The position numbers were made by a program, and so were the translations under genes. Below are positions 24,717 through 33,904 of a stretch of 64,000 bases of DNA, piece by piece (the first letter of the stretch is position 1; the number at the start of each line of letters is the position of its first letter). Under the pieces are notes generated by a model. The model did no database searches. It was not told where the DNA came from and saw nothing but the letters and a program-made list of their open reading frames with translations. Source of the DNA: Roseomonas sp. (GTDB taxonomy: Bacteria; Pseudomonadota; Alphaproteobacteria; Acetobacterales; Acetobacteraceae); contig JADCER010000012.1 in assembly GCA_020249925.1 (NCBI GenBank), forward strand, positions 310,001-374,000. The letters run 5' to 3'.

Positions 24717-27191
24717 TTGGCCTCGCCCGATTTGCAAGCCTCTATCCGCCAGCATCAGGCCGGCAATCTGGACGCGGCCATTGCGGGCTATCGCGCCTTT
24801 CTGCAGCAGCAGCCCGACCATGCCGAGGCTCATCGGCTGCTTGGCCTCGCGCTATTTGCGCGCGGACAGGTGGCGCCAGCGCGTGAGGCCTTGGAACGTG
24901 CCGCCAGCCTGGCCCCGGCGACGCCCGCGCTGCTCAATGACCTTGGCAATGCCTGCCGCGCCGCTGGCGACAAGGCTGCGGCGATCAAGGCCTTCACCGC
25001 CGCGATCAAGACCGAGCCCGGCTTCGCCTTCTCCCATTTCAACCTGGCCGATACGCTGCTTGAAACCGGCGATATTCAGCGGGCGAGCGACGCCTATGAT
25101 GACATCCTCCGGCGCGGCTTTGCCGGGGTGGATGGCGATTTCCACGTCAATCGCGGGCTATGTCGGCTGCAGCTTGGTGATGCGGCCGGTGCAATGGAGG
25201 CGTTTCGCGCAGCCTTGGCGTTGGAACCGGGCCATTCCCGCGCCGCCGCGGCGCTTTCCGACACCATGCAGAAGCTTGGGGCGCATCGCGATGCGGTGAT
25301 CTTCCTGACCGGCTTTTTGGACAAGCAGCGCGCCAGTCTGGAGACCTTGATTTCGCTCGGCTCCGGCTTTCTTGGCCTGCGCGATTATCCGCGCGCGCTT
25401 GGGCTGTTTGAACGCCTGGCCGCGGCCAGCCCGCGCTCCGTCAAGGCCCTGATCGGCAAGGGCATCGCCTTGAACGGGGAGAACCGGCACGAAGAAGCGA
25501 TCGCAGCGCTGGAAGCGGCGCTTGCGCTTGATGCGCGTGATGCGGAAGCGCTGATCGGCAAGGGGGTTGCGCTGAAGGCTTTGCGCCGTGTGCCGGAAGC
25601 GATCGAGACCTATCGCCGCGCCATTGAAGTGGCACCCCGCAATCCGAATGCGCATCTCAATCTTGGTAATGCCTTGGCATTGCTGAACCGGCATGAGGAA
25701 GCGCTTGTTTGTTATGAACGCGTGCTGGCGCTTGATCCCAATTCGGCAGAAGCGCTTAATTATGAGGGCAATTCACTGAATGCGCTGAACCGCCAATCGG
25801 AAGCCGTGGTGCTCGACCCCGGTGTCACTGAGGCGCTTTCATCCCTGGTCTATACTAGGCAGCGCCGCTGGAACTGGGCAGGGCTGCCGGAGCAGCGCCA
25901 GTTTCTGCTGGACCGTGTGCGCGCGCGGCAATATGTGGCCAACCCCTTTGCGCTGCTTGGCATTTGCGATGATCCGGAACTGCACCAGATCGCCGCCCGC
26001 GCCTATACGCGTGAAACCCTGCCGAGCCCTCCCGCTGTTCAGCCACCGCCGGCCGAACAGCGCCAACGCCTGCGCATCGGGTATTTTTCGGCTGATTTTT
26101 GCAATCATGCCGTGATGCAATTGCTTGTCGGCGCGCTGGAATGTCATGACCGCGACGCTTTCGAAATCCATGCCTTTTCTTACGGGTCCGAGGCTGAGGA
26201 TGCCATGCGGGCGCGGCTTCGCGCCACCATGGATCATTTCCATGAATGTGCGCGGCTGTCTGATGGCGCTTTGACTGCCATGGCGCGGCGGGCCGGGATT
26301 GATATCGCCGTTGATCTCAATGGCTATACGCAGGATGCCCGGCTTGCGCCCTTCGCCGCGCGCCTGGCGCCGGTGCAGGTCAGCTATCTTGGCTATCCCG
26401 GTACGGTGGGGGCAGCATTCCTGGACTATATTGTCGCCGATGCGACCGTGCTGCCCATGGATCAGCAGCGCTTCTATGATGAGAAGATCGTGCATTTGCC
26501 GGATAGCTATCAGGCCAATGATGACCGCCGCGTGATCGCGCCCGAGACGCAATCGCGCGCTGAGGCGGGGCTGCCTGCGGATGGCTTTGTCTATTGCTGC
26601 TTCAACAATGCCTATAAGATCACGCCGGAAGTTTTTGCTTCCTGGATGCGCATTCTCAATGCCGTGCCGGGTTCTGTGCTATGGCTGCTCGCGAATGAAG
26701 CGGAGGCCATGGATCGGCTGCGCGCGGTCGCGGCCGGGCAGGGGGTTGATCCGGCGCGGCTGGTTTTTGCGCCCTATGCGCCATCGGCGAAGCATCTGGC
26801 GCGGCATCGGCTCGCGGATCTTTTCCTCGATACCCTGCCATATAATGCGCATACCACCGCAAGCGATGCGCTTTGGGCCGGGCTGCCGGTGCTGACGCAA
26901 ATGGGCCAGGCCTTTGCGGGGCGCGTTGCGGCAAGCCTGCTGAATGCCGTTGGCCTGCCCGAGCTGATCACCCGCGATGCGGCGGCGTATGAGGCACTCG
27001 GCATTGCGCTTGGCCGTGATCCTGCGCGCGTTGCAGCGCTGAAGGCGAAGCTGGCGGCCGCCATTCCAGCCGCGCCCTTGTTCAATACGCCGCGCTTCAC
27101 GCGCCACTTGGAAAGCGCCTATCGCATGATGTGGCAGCGCCATGCCGCCGGCCTGCCGCCGGAAGGCTTTGCCGTGCCGGCTGAGGATTAG
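24717..27191 (+). CDS. TPR protein with O-GlcNAc transferase-like (SPINDLY) C-terminal domain
   Basis: An 824-residue protein. TPR repeats fill about residues 5-380, and a GT41-type domain fills about 450-805, with R-I-G-Y-F-S-A-D-F near 457, V-S-Y-L-G-Y-P-G-T near 558 and the D-T-L-P-Y-N-A-H-T-T-A-S-D-A-L-W region near 706-721. TTG 24717 is proposed as start because GGAAGGA lies six bases upstream; the in-frame ATG 24591 lies inside the radical SAM gene and lacks a ribosome site. Members glycosylate proteins such as flagellin or adhesins in bacteria. The last TPR appears about seven residues short. Confidence 0.85.
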   Translation: MASPDLQASIRQHQAGNLDAAIAGYRAFLQQQPDHAEAHRLLGLALFARGQVAPAREALERAASLAPATPALLNDLGNACRAAGDKAAAIKAFTAAIKTEPGFAFSHFNLADTLLETGDIQRASDAYDDILRRGFAGVDGDFHVNRGLCRLQLGDAAGAMEAFRAALALEPGHSRAAAALSDTMQKLGAHRDAVIFLTGFLDKQRASLETLISLGSGFLGLRDYPRALGLFERLAAASPRSVKALIGKGIALNGENRHEEAIAALEAALALDARDAEALIGKGVALKALRRVPEAIETYRRAIEVAPRNPNAHLNLGNALALLNRHEEALVCYERVLALDPNSAEALNYEGNSLNALNRQSEAVVLDPGVTEALSSLVYTRQRRWNWAGLPEQRQFLLDRVRARQYVANPFALLGICDDPELHQIAARAYTRETLPSPPAVQPPPAEQRQRLRIGYFSADFCNHAVMQLLVGALECHDRDAFEIHAFSYGSEAEDAMRARLRATMDHFHECARLSDGALTAMARRAGIDIAVDLNGYTQDARLAPFAARLAPVQVSYLGYPGTVGAAFLDYIVADATVLPMDQQRFYDEKIVHLPDSYQANDDRRVIAPETQSRAEAGLPADGFVYCCFNNAYKITPEVFASWMRILNAVPGSVLWLLANEAEAMDRLRAVAAGQGVDPARLVFAPYAPSAKHLARHRLADLFLDTLPYNAHTTASDALWAGLPVLTQMGQAFAGRVAASLLNAVGLPELITRDAAAYEALGIALGRDPARVAALKAKLAAAIPAAPLFNTPRFTRHLESAYRMMWQRHAAGLPPEGFAVPAED

Positions 27192-27200
27192 GCGCGCCGT

Positions 27201-27476
27201 ATGCCGGATTTCGCCGCGTTTTTCGCCTCTGGCCAGGTGGCCGATCTGATGGTGGCGGTGCTACTGGCCGAGGCTTTGGTGCTGCTCGGCTTTTGGTGGC
27301 TGACGGGGCGCGGGCTTCGGCCGCAATCGGTGCTTGCCTTGGTCTTGCCGGGGGTGTTTTTCGCGCTGGCCTTGCGCGCGGCGCTGACGGGCGCTTGGTG
27401 GGGCTTTGTGTCACTCGCCCTGACTGCGGCGTTTTTCGCCCATGCCTGGGATCTGTGGCGCCGCTGGCGCGATTGA
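27201..27476 (+). CDS. Small three-helix membrane protein
   Basis: A 91-residue protein with three hydrophobic helices (about 12-34, 42-63 and 66-84) and a basic C-terminal end (W-R-R-W-R-D). It starts nine bases after the TPR-transferase stop, so it is likely co-transcribed with it. No family is recognised. Confidence 0.6.
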   Translation: MPDFAAFFASGQVADLMVAVLLAEALVLLGFWWLTGRGLRPQSVLALVLPGVFFALALRAALTGAWWGFVSLALTAAFFAHAWDLWRRWRD

Positions 27477-27490
27477 GCGCCATCCATAAC

Positions 27491-27508
27491 TGTCAATTTT
27501 AATTGACA
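27491..27508. promoter_or_regulatory. PpsR/CrtJ operator, perfect palindrome
   Basis: TGTCAATTTTAATTGACA matches TGT-N12-ACA with full dyad symmetry, the recognition pattern of the photosynthesis repressor PpsR/CrtJ. It contains TTGACA hexamers on both strands, so it may overlap a -35 element. The only downstream gene in reach on the plus strand is the uncharacterised one at 27559, 50 bases away. A ppsR gene lies 5 kb to the right. Confidence 0.75.
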
Positions 27509-27558
27509 CATAGGCGCGAAAGGGCGCAGCCTTATGGCGAGCTCTGGAGGGGGCAGCC

Positions 27559-27951
27559 ATGAATGGCAATTCGCATCGCATCGCTTATGAGGCGCTAAAG
27601 GCCAAGCTGGAAGCCGCTGAGGCGGAAGGGGATGCGGCGGTGCTGGACAGCGCCATCGCTGCCTTGGATGCCTTTATCGCGAATATGGTGACAGACCCGC
27701 GCCGGCTGCGTGCCATTGCGCTGGATAGCCCGGGGGCTGCCGCGGAAATTCAGGCGCGCGCGGCCGAGCTTTCCCTGCCGCGCCAGGTGCTCGACCCCAG
27801 CTTTGACCCGAGCTTTGCGCGGCTTTGGGTGGCGAGCCTGGATGATACCGCCATTGCCATGGTGCATCGTGTGATGGCCGAAGAATTGCGCCGGCGGGAC
27901 GGTGATGGCCTCGCGCCACGCCGTGCGGGGGCCATGGCCGCGCGGGGCTGA
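27559..27951 (+). CDS. Uncharacterised soluble protein under a PpsR-type operator
   Basis: A 130-residue, mainly helical, acidic-basic mixed protein with no membrane segment and no recognised domain. A GGAGGGGG ribosome site precedes ATG 27559. A long N-terminal helix is likely (Y-E-A-L-K-A-K-L-E-A-A-E near 10-21), and L-D-P-S-F-D-P-S-F-A-R-L-W near 78-90 is a distinctive segment. It stands at the left border of the photosynthesis cluster, tail-to-tail with hemC. The operator upstream suggests oxygen- or light-dependent expression, so a role in pigment or photosystem biology is inferred; function is unknown. Confidence 0.72.
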   Translation: MNGNSHRIAYEALKAKLEAAEAEGDAAVLDSAIAALDAFIANMVTDPRRLRAIALDSPGAAAEIQARAAELSLPRQVLDPSFDPSFARLWVASLDDTAIAMVHRVMAEELRRRDGDGLAPRRAGAMAARG

Positions 27952-27963
27952 ACCCGGTCCACC

Positions 27964-28914
27964 TCAGCCAAAAATATCCGCAGGGCTTTCGCGTTTCAGG
28001 GCTGCAGCCAGATCGCGCCCAAGCTGCGGGCCGTCCTTTGCTGCGGCTTCCCCCATATTGCGCCTGAGGAAACTGCCATCGGCGCGCGCGACAAGCCCAT
28101 GCAGGCGAAGCCGCCCATCGGGCAGCAGCGTGGCATGCGCGCCAATCGGCGTGCGGCAGGAACCATCCAGCGCACCGAGCAAGGCGCGTTCGGCATCCGC
28201 GACCAGACGGCTAGGCGCGTGTTCAATGCGCGCGAGCAGCGCCAGCGTGGCAGCATCATCCGCGCGTGCGGTGATGCCGACAATGCCTTGGCAGGCGGCG
28301 GGCAGCATGGCATCGGCTCCCAGCACCACCTGCGCGCGATCCGCCATGCCAAGCCGCTTCAAGCCCGCAAGCGCCAGCAGGGAACAGGTGAAATCCCCCG
28401 CTGCGACTCGCCCAAGCCGCGTTTGCACATTGCCGCGAATGATATCCACGCGAAGATCAGGCCGGCGATGCAGCAATTGCGCCTGACGGCGCACGGAAGC
28501 TGTGCCGACCAGGGCACCCTGCGGCAAGGCAGCAAGCGGATCATCCGCCGTCGCCGCACCGCATCCAGCACCTAGAATCAGCGCATCACGCGGGTCTTCG
28601 CGTTCCAAAACGCAGGCCAGCACAATGCCCGGCGGCAATTCGGTTTCCAGATCCTTGAGGCTATGCACCGCGACATCAATGCGCCGATCGGCCAGCGCTT
28701 CATGGATTTCCTTGGCGAAAAGCCCCTTGCCGCCAATATCGGCGAGGCGCTTATCCTGCACCTTGTCGCCCGATGTCGCGATGATGTGTTCTTCCAGCGC
28801 GCCATCTTCCGCCAGCGCCGGTATGGCCGCGCGGGCCACGCATGCAAAATGCCGCGCCTGCCAAAGTGCCAGCGGAGAACCGCGCGTGCCAATGCGCATG
28901 GGCTGAGACGCCAT
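27964..28914 (-). CDS. hemC: Porphobilinogen deaminase (hydroxymethylbilane synthase)
   Basis: A 316-residue HemC. Landmarks are R-I-G-T-R-G-S-P-L-A-L-W-Q-A near 7-20, the H-S-L-K-D-L segment near 83-88, R-G-N-V-Q-T-R-L near 159-166 and the dipyrromethane cofactor-binding Cys in D-G-S-C-R-T-P-I-G near 250-258. It polymerises four porphobilinogens to hydroxymethylbilane for heme, bacteriochlorophyll and B12. It is last in the minus-strand series starting at ppaA, 30 bases after bchP. Confidence 0.97.
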   Translation of the reverse strand: MASQPMRIGTRGSPLALWQARHFACVARAAIPALAEDGALEEHIIATSGDKVQDKRLADIGGKGLFAKEIHEALADRRIDVAVHSLKDLETELPPGIVLACVLEREDPRDALILGAGCGAATADDPLAALPQGALVGTASVRRQAQLLHRRPDLRVDIIRGNVQTRLGRVAAGDFTCSLLALAGLKRLGMADRAQVVLGADAMLPAACQGIVGITARADDAATLALLARIEHAPSRLVADAERALLGALDGSCRTPIGAHATLLPDGRLRLHGLVARADGSFLRRNMGEAAAKDGPQLGRDLAAALKRESPADIFG

Positions 28915-28944
28915 TCCTCAAAAACCTTGTTTCTCGTTTTGCCC

Positions 28945-30126
28945 CTAGGCCCTTGCGAGGCCAAAGAGATGCGCCAAATCCTTGAAGAAAATCCGCACAT
29001 GCGCAAGGGGATCGCGGCGGACCAATTCCTTGTTCATGTAGGATTCCCAAGTCAGGCGCTGCACATCCTTATCGGCGCAGATCGAGACGAATTTCTCCCG
29101 CCTTTTATCGGATGAATACCAGAAATACTGCATGATGCCGAGCACCCAGAAAACACGCCCATGCGCCTTCATGAAGCGCTTGCGCGCACCGGCAAGGGCG
29201 CGTGCATCGCCGGTCTTCAGGCATTCCTCAGCGGCATCAGCGGCTAGCCTGCCGCCATACATGGCGTAGTAGATGCCTTCACCAGAAGCAGGCGCCACCA
29301 CGCCCGCCGCGTCCCCGGCCAGGATCACATCGCGGCCATTATCCCAGCGCTTGAGCGGCTTCAGGGGAATGGGCGCGCCTTCGCGCCTGATGGTCTCGGC
29401 ATTGGTCAGGCCAATATCGCGGCGGAGTTCAGCGACAGAACCGCGCAGCGAAAAGCCCTTTTGCATGGAACCTGTGCCGATGCTGGTGGTATCGCCATGC
29501 GGGAAGATCCAGGCGTAGAAATCGGGCGAAAGCTTGCCCTGGTAATAGACATCGCAGCGCTTGGCATCAAAATCCGCTGACCCGCCATTGGGGGGAGAGC
29601 GCACAATCTCATGATAGGCGAAAACGCAGCGCACCTTATCGCCGCCCGGCACTTCCTGTTTTGCCACCTGGGAACGCGCGCCATCCGCGCCAATCACCAG
29701 GCGCGCGCGCGCTGAACCTGCGGTGCCATCCTTGGCTTCCCAATGGACAATGGCCGTGCCATCGGCATCGCGGCTGATTTTCTCATAAGTCCCGGTCTGG
29801 CGTTCCGCGCCGGCATGGGCGGCACGTTCGCGCAGCCATTCGTCGAAATCCTCACGATCCACCATGCCAACAAAGCCACCATCAATCGGCATATCCACGG
29901 ATTTCGCGCTGGGGGCGACCATGCGGGCGGAATTGATTTTCGCGACCAATAGCTCATCCGGAATCGCGAAATCGCGGATCAGACGCGGTGGAATCGCACC
30001 GCCACAGGGCTTGATGCGGCCCGCGCGATCCAGTAGCAGAACGGAACGGCCGCGGCGTGCCAGATCATCGGCAGCGGTGGCGCCGGATGGCCCGCCGCCC
30101 ACCACGATGACATCATATGTTTGCAT
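28945..30126 (-). CDS. bchP: Geranylgeranyl-bacteriochlorophyll/diphosphate reductase BchP
   Basis: A 393-residue flavin reductase. The FAD motif V-V-G-G-G-P-S-G-A-T-A-A lies at about 9-20, I-K-P-C-G-G-A-I-P near 38-46, and G-D-A-A-G-V-V-A-P-A-S-G-E-G-I near 275-289. It reduces the geranylgeranyl tail to phytyl in the last step of bacteriochlorophyll a synthesis. The ATG at 30124-30126 is preferred over one two codons upstream because of GAGGGA spacing. It follows the PucC-like gene by a few bases, in the conserved bchG-orf-bchP order. Confidence 0.96.
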   Translation of the reverse strand: MQTYDVIVVGGGPSGATAADDLARRGRSVLLLDRAGRIKPCGGAIPPRLIRDFAIPDELLVAKINSARMVAPSAKSVDMPIDGGFVGMVDREDFDEWLRERAAHAGAERQTGTYEKISRDADGTAIVHWEAKDGTAGSARARLVIGADGARSQVAKQEVPGGDKVRCVFAYHEIVRSPPNGGSADFDAKRCDVYYQGKLSPDFYAWIFPHGDTTSIGTGSMQKGFSLRGSVAELRRDIGLTNAETIRREGAPIPLKPLKRWDNGRDVILAGDAAGVVAPASGEGIYYAMYGGRLAADAAEECLKTGDARALAGARKRFMKAHGRVFWVLGIMQYFWYSSDKRREKFVSICADKDVQRLTWESYMNKELVRRDPLAHVRIFFKDLAHLFGLARA

Positions 30127-30138
30127 GGCCATTTCCCT

Positions 30139-31461
30139 CTACCTTGCCGGTACCATTGGGCCGAAGCCACCGGTCTTGCTGATTTTTGGGCGATTGATAC
30201 GCGCTGCCAGCATCGCTGCCGCGATGAACAGCGCCGCATCCAGAATGAAGACCGCCGCATAGGCCGCTTCAACATGGCCCAGCGCAAACCGCGCCACATC
30301 CACTGCCGCCGCGCCGGCAAGCCCGCCAAGCCCAAAGGCCACGGCCTGCGCCGCGCCCCAAAGCCCCATCCGAGTGCCTTCGCGCGATTCATGCCCGCGC
30401 GCGACCATTTGCATCATGGAAGCAATGGCGGCCGCCGCGAAAACGCCATTTGCGACACCAAGCGCGAAGAAACTGGTCTTGAGCGGCCAAGCCGCGCCGA
30501 ATTGCCCGGCGACGGAAAGGGAAAGCATCATTACCGCCGTGGCAAGACAGCCCGCAATGGTCCAGAAGCGGAGCGTACCCGCCCAGCGCCCGCCACGTGC
30601 ACTGCCAATCAGCGCAATCGCAATCATGCCAACCAACACGCCCGCATGTTGCAGCGATGAAATGCGCGTGGTCTCACCCAGGCTGCGATTGAAGACGGCG
30701 CCGGCGAAAGGCTCCAGGATCAAATCCTGCGCGCTATAGGCCAACATGGAAACGAAGATGAAAATGGTGAAGCGCCGCGCTTCGGGTTCTGCCCAAACTT
30801 CCCGCAAAGCCTGCCGGAAGGGTGGCTTGGCGGCATCGCTAGCTTCCGGGCGCGCGGCGCGTGGGCCTTCCATGCCCCAAACCGCGAGTGTGGCCAGCGT
30901 AAAGGCAATGGCAGAAACGCCGGCGGCGACCGCAATCAGCCGCATCGGCGAATAGGGATCGAGCAGCCGCCCAGCAATCGCCGTGGTGATCACAAAGCCT
31001 GCAATCATCATGATCCAGACAAGGGATGCCGCAGCAGCGCGCCGTGCTGGTGCGGTGCGTGCCGCGAGCAAGACCAGCAGCGATGTACCGGCCGCGCCAA
31101 CGCCAGCGCCAATCAGCAAAAACGCCAATACGGCCAGCGCAACGCCTGCCCAAAGCGATTCCGCCATCAGCGCCGTGCCAGCCGCGGCCAAAACACCGCC
31201 AAGCGCCAGCACAGCCATGCCGCCAATGATCCAAGGCGTGCGCCGCCCACCCATATCGGATCCATAACCCATGCGCGGGCGCAGCATTTGCAACGCGTAA
31301 TGCAGCCCAACCAAAATCCCGGGCAGGGTCGCAGGCAAGGCAAGTTCCACCACCATTACGCGGTTGAGCGCAGAGGTTGTCAGCACCACAATCGCGCCAA
31401 GCGCGGTTTGCACCAAACCCAGACGGATAATGCCAAGCCAGCCAAGCGGGGCGGGGTTCAT
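30139..31461 (-). CDS. BCD-family MFS transporter (PucC-like, between bchG and bchP)
   Basis: A 440-residue protein with about 12 membrane helices. It shares the A-L-N-R-V-M-V-V-E-L near 27-36 and R-P-R-M-G-Y-G-S-D-M near 61-70 motifs of the bacteriochlorophyll delivery family, which includes PucC and LhaA. In purple bacteria an equivalent gene (ORF428 of Rhodobacter) lies in the same bchG-bchP interval. It probably assists pigment or light-harvesting complex assembly; the exact client is unproven. It overlaps bchG by four bases, and an AGGAGG ribosome site precedes its start. Confidence 0.92.
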   Translation of the reverse strand: MNPAPLGWLGIIRLGLVQTALGAIVVLTTSALNRVMVVELALPATLPGILVGLHYALQMLRPRMGYGSDMGGRRTPWIIGGMAVLALGGVLAAAGTALMAESLWAGVALAVLAFLLIGAGVGAAGTSLLVLLAARTAPARRAAAASLVWIMMIAGFVITTAIAGRLLDPYSPMRLIAVAAGVSAIAFTLATLAVWGMEGPRAARPEASDAAKPPFRQALREVWAEPEARRFTIFIFVSMLAYSAQDLILEPFAGAVFNRSLGETTRISSLQHAGVLVGMIAIALIGSARGGRWAGTLRFWTIAGCLATAVMMLSLSVAGQFGAAWPLKTSFFALGVANGVFAAAAIASMMQMVARGHESREGTRMGLWGAAQAVAFGLGGLAGAAAVDVARFALGHVEAAYAAVFILDAALFIAAAMLAARINRPKISKTGGFGPMVPAR

Positions 31462-32378
31462 GCCGAGCCTCCTGTCAAACTGGCCAAGGCAAAGGCGCTG
31501 ATCAGCATGCCAATCACGTAAAGCAGAACGCCCGTGCCATTATACCAGGGCGCAAGCGCGCGCGGATCGCGCAGCATACGCCGCATCAGGCCAAGCTGGA
31601 TCACTAGGGAAAGCGCCACCGCCGCCGCATGCCAGGGCGCATCCCAAGCAATGAGAAGTGCCACCACCAATACTTGCGGCACCGCCATGAAAATGCAGGC
31701 AACCAAGCCCGCGCGCTCCGCGCCCAATTGCACGGGCAGAGACAACACGCCCATGCGGCGATCACCCTCGATTGCCTTGAAGTCATTCAGCGTCATGATG
31801 CCATGCGCGCCAAGGCCATAGAGCAGCGCCACCAGCAGCACGCGCCAATCCGGCGCACCGCCAGACATGATCGCTGCCGCCGTGATCCAGGGCAGGGTTT
31901 CATAAGCCAAACCACAGGCCAGATTGCCCCACCAGCCATTCGCCTTCAGCCGAAACGGTGGCGCGCTATAAGCCCAGGCGAGGGCGATGGCGATGATCGT
32001 CGCGCCAAATCCCCAAGCGCCAAGCGGCAGCGCTGCCAAAAGAGAAAGCCCAGTCCAGAACAGCGCAATATAAAAACCCCAGCGCCCGGGAATCCGCCCT
32101 GAAGGAATGGGCCGATGCGGTTCATTGATCGCATCCACATGGCGATCATACCAATCATTCGCCGCCTGACTCATGGCGCAAACCAAAGGCCCGGCCAGCA
32201 CCACACCCAGTAATGCGAGCGGCCAGTGCTCGGCAAAGCCGCCATGGGCGGAAGCAACGCCGCAGCCAAAGGCCCACATGGGTGGGAACCAGGTGATGGG
32301 CTTCAATAATTCCAGAACCGCGGATGGCTTCAGCCGCGGGGTTGGGGCGGTCGCTGCCGTTGCAACGGGGCCCGCCAT
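31458..32378 (-). CDS. bchG: Bacteriochlorophyll synthase BchG
   Basis: A 306-residue UbiA-type membrane prenyltransferase. The first Asp-rich motif N-D-W-Y-D-R-H-V-D lies near 75-83, and the second near D-F-K-A-I-E-G-D around 198-205. About eight or nine helices are visible. It esterifies bacteriochlorophyllide a with geranylgeranyl diphosphate. The ATG at 32376-32378 is chosen because it lies ten bases after the ppsR stop behind a GGGG ribosome site; the in-frame start at 32426 would overlap ppsR. Confidence 0.96.
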   Translation of the reverse strand: MAGPVATAATAPTPRLKPSAVLELLKPITWFPPMWAFGCGVASAHGGFAEHWPLALLGVVLAGPLVCAMSQAANDWYDRHVDAINEPHRPIPSGRIPGRWGFYIALFWTGLSLLAALPLGAWGFGATIIAIALAWAYSAPPFRLKANGWWGNLACGLAYETLPWITAAAIMSGGAPDWRVLLVALLYGLGAHGIMTLNDFKAIEGDRRMGVLSLPVQLGAERAGLVACIFMAVPQVLVVALLIAWDAPWHAAAVALSLVIQLGLMRRMLRDPRALAPWYNGTGVLLYVIGMLISAFALASLTGGSA

Positions 32379-32388
32379 CGCGCTGCCC

Positions 32389-33810
32389 CTATCCTTGTTC
32401 GCCGCTATCGGCGCCCAGATCACCAAGCCCGTAGCGGTGCAATTTTACATAGAGACTCTGCCGGCTCAGCCCGAGCATTTCCGCTGCCGAAGCGCGATTA
32501 TCGCCGGAAAGCTGCAAGGCGGCTTCGATGCACAGGCGCTCAATCGCATCCGTCGCATCGCGCACAAGGTCTTTCAACGGCACACGCCCGATCAATTCCG
32601 TGAGCTGTTCAACGGACCGCGTCGCATGCGCGCCCGTCTGGCGCGGTTCGGCCACACGCGCGCCGATATCGCGAATCGAAAAACCGAAAACCTCCTGCCC
32701 GCCATGCGTGACGGTGACTGCGGAGATTTCAACCTCCACCCGCGCCCCCATCGCGCCACGCAGTGTGGTGGTGTAAAGCCTGACAGTGCCGCGATTGCGA
32801 AGGTTGGAGAGCAGGACTTCAATTTCGATGCCCTGGCCGCCCAACCAGCGTTCCAGTGATTCGCCGCGCGCCTGTTCTTCCGAACCAAGCTCCGCCAGAT
32901 CAAGAAAGGCGCCATTGGCGGCAATTACCAGGCCATTCTGATCCGTCACCACAAAGGCATCAGGCAGGTTTTCCGCCACTTTCAGCATTTGCGCCTTGGC
33001 GGGCGAAAGCCCGGCCGGCTGTTCGCCGCCCGCGAGAGATAGCCGCACCAGCAATACCGAAGCACCATCTTGCCGGAAGCTGGTGGCGGCAATGGTCACG
33101 TCGCGGCCGGAATCGGCAAGCTGTGCGCCCACTTCATCACCACGGCCTGCGATGCGCACGGAAGCGAGCAGCGATTGCACCGCCTGGCGGCTTTCTGGCG
33201 CGAAGGCATCCATTAAAGGGCGGCCAATGACGCGGCGTGATTGGCGCCCGAAAAGCTGTTCCGCGGCCGGATTGGCTTCGGTCACGCGCCCGGTTGCGCC
33301 ATCAATGATCAGGGTTGCATCGGCGGAAAGCTGAAACAACAGGCGATAGCGTGTTTCAGCCTGACGCAGCTTGGCGTAATCGCGTTCCATGGATTGCTGG
33401 GTTTCCAGCAATCTTTGTTGCAGGCGCGATTGTGCGCTGAGGTCGCGGCCAAAAACTACGCGCCGATTGCCGCGTTGCAATGGCACGGCCGCGAAAAGTA
33501 GCGGCACAGATTCGCCACCTTCGGCGACCTGATTGATGCTGCGCCACTTCGCTTCGGTGGGCGCGCCGCTCAATAGCGCTTCCACCTTGGGGCGACTTTC
33601 GGTGGTAACGGTTTCTGCCCAGGGGCGACCGAGCCATGCCTGATGCCCACTCAGAGCCTTGGATAATTCCTGATTGCTGAAGGCGATATCGCGAATGACG
33701 CCCTGGTCATCCACCACCAGCGCCATATCCGCCGCCGCCGAGACCAATGAGGCCGCAGCATCAGCATCCAAATCTCCGAGCGATTTGCGGGGGGCCAGAA
33801 AGGTTTTCAC
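32389..33810 (-). CDS. ppsR: Photosynthesis repressor PpsR/CrtJ
   Basis: A 473-residue regulator with PAS domains (about 20-120, 150-260 and 270-390), a Q-rich linker (L-Q-Q-R-L-L-E-T-Q-Q near 132-141) and a C-terminal Fis-type helix-turn-helix (A-A-E-M-L-G-L-S-R-Q-S-L-Y-V-K near 441-455). It should repress bch, crt and puf genes under oxygen by binding TGT-N12-ACA. Only one cysteine is present, C427 just before the HTH; the second redox cysteine known in the Rhodobacter proteins is absent. It lies between bchG and a B12-binding antirepressor gene. Confidence 0.95.
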   Translation of the reverse strand: MKTFLAPRKSLGDLDADAAASLVSAAADMALVVDDQGVIRDIAFSNQELSKALSGHQAWLGRPWAETVTTESRPKVEALLSGAPTEAKWRSINQVAEGGESVPLLFAAVPLQRGNRRVVFGRDLSAQSRLQQRLLETQQSMERDYAKLRQAETRYRLLFQLSADATLIIDGATGRVTEANPAAEQLFGRQSRRVIGRPLMDAFAPESRQAVQSLLASVRIAGRGDEVGAQLADSGRDVTIAATSFRQDGASVLLVRLSLAGGEQPAGLSPAKAQMLKVAENLPDAFVVTDQNGLVIAANGAFLDLAELGSEEQARGESLERWLGGQGIEIEVLLSNLRNRGTVRLYTTTLRGAMGARVEVEISAVTVTHGGQEVFGFSIRDIGARVAEPRQTGAHATRSVEQLTELIGRVPLKDLVRDATDAIERLCIEAALQLSGDNRASAAEMLGLSRQSLYVKLHRYGLGDLGADSGEQG

Positions 33811-33904
33811 GGGAAGGCAGGACCTTTTAACGCGCGGGCCGCCTTTTCGGGGCGCCCCGGGAGGAAATCAAGTGGCGACGTGATGGGTCGCATGGCGGGG
33901 CGGC

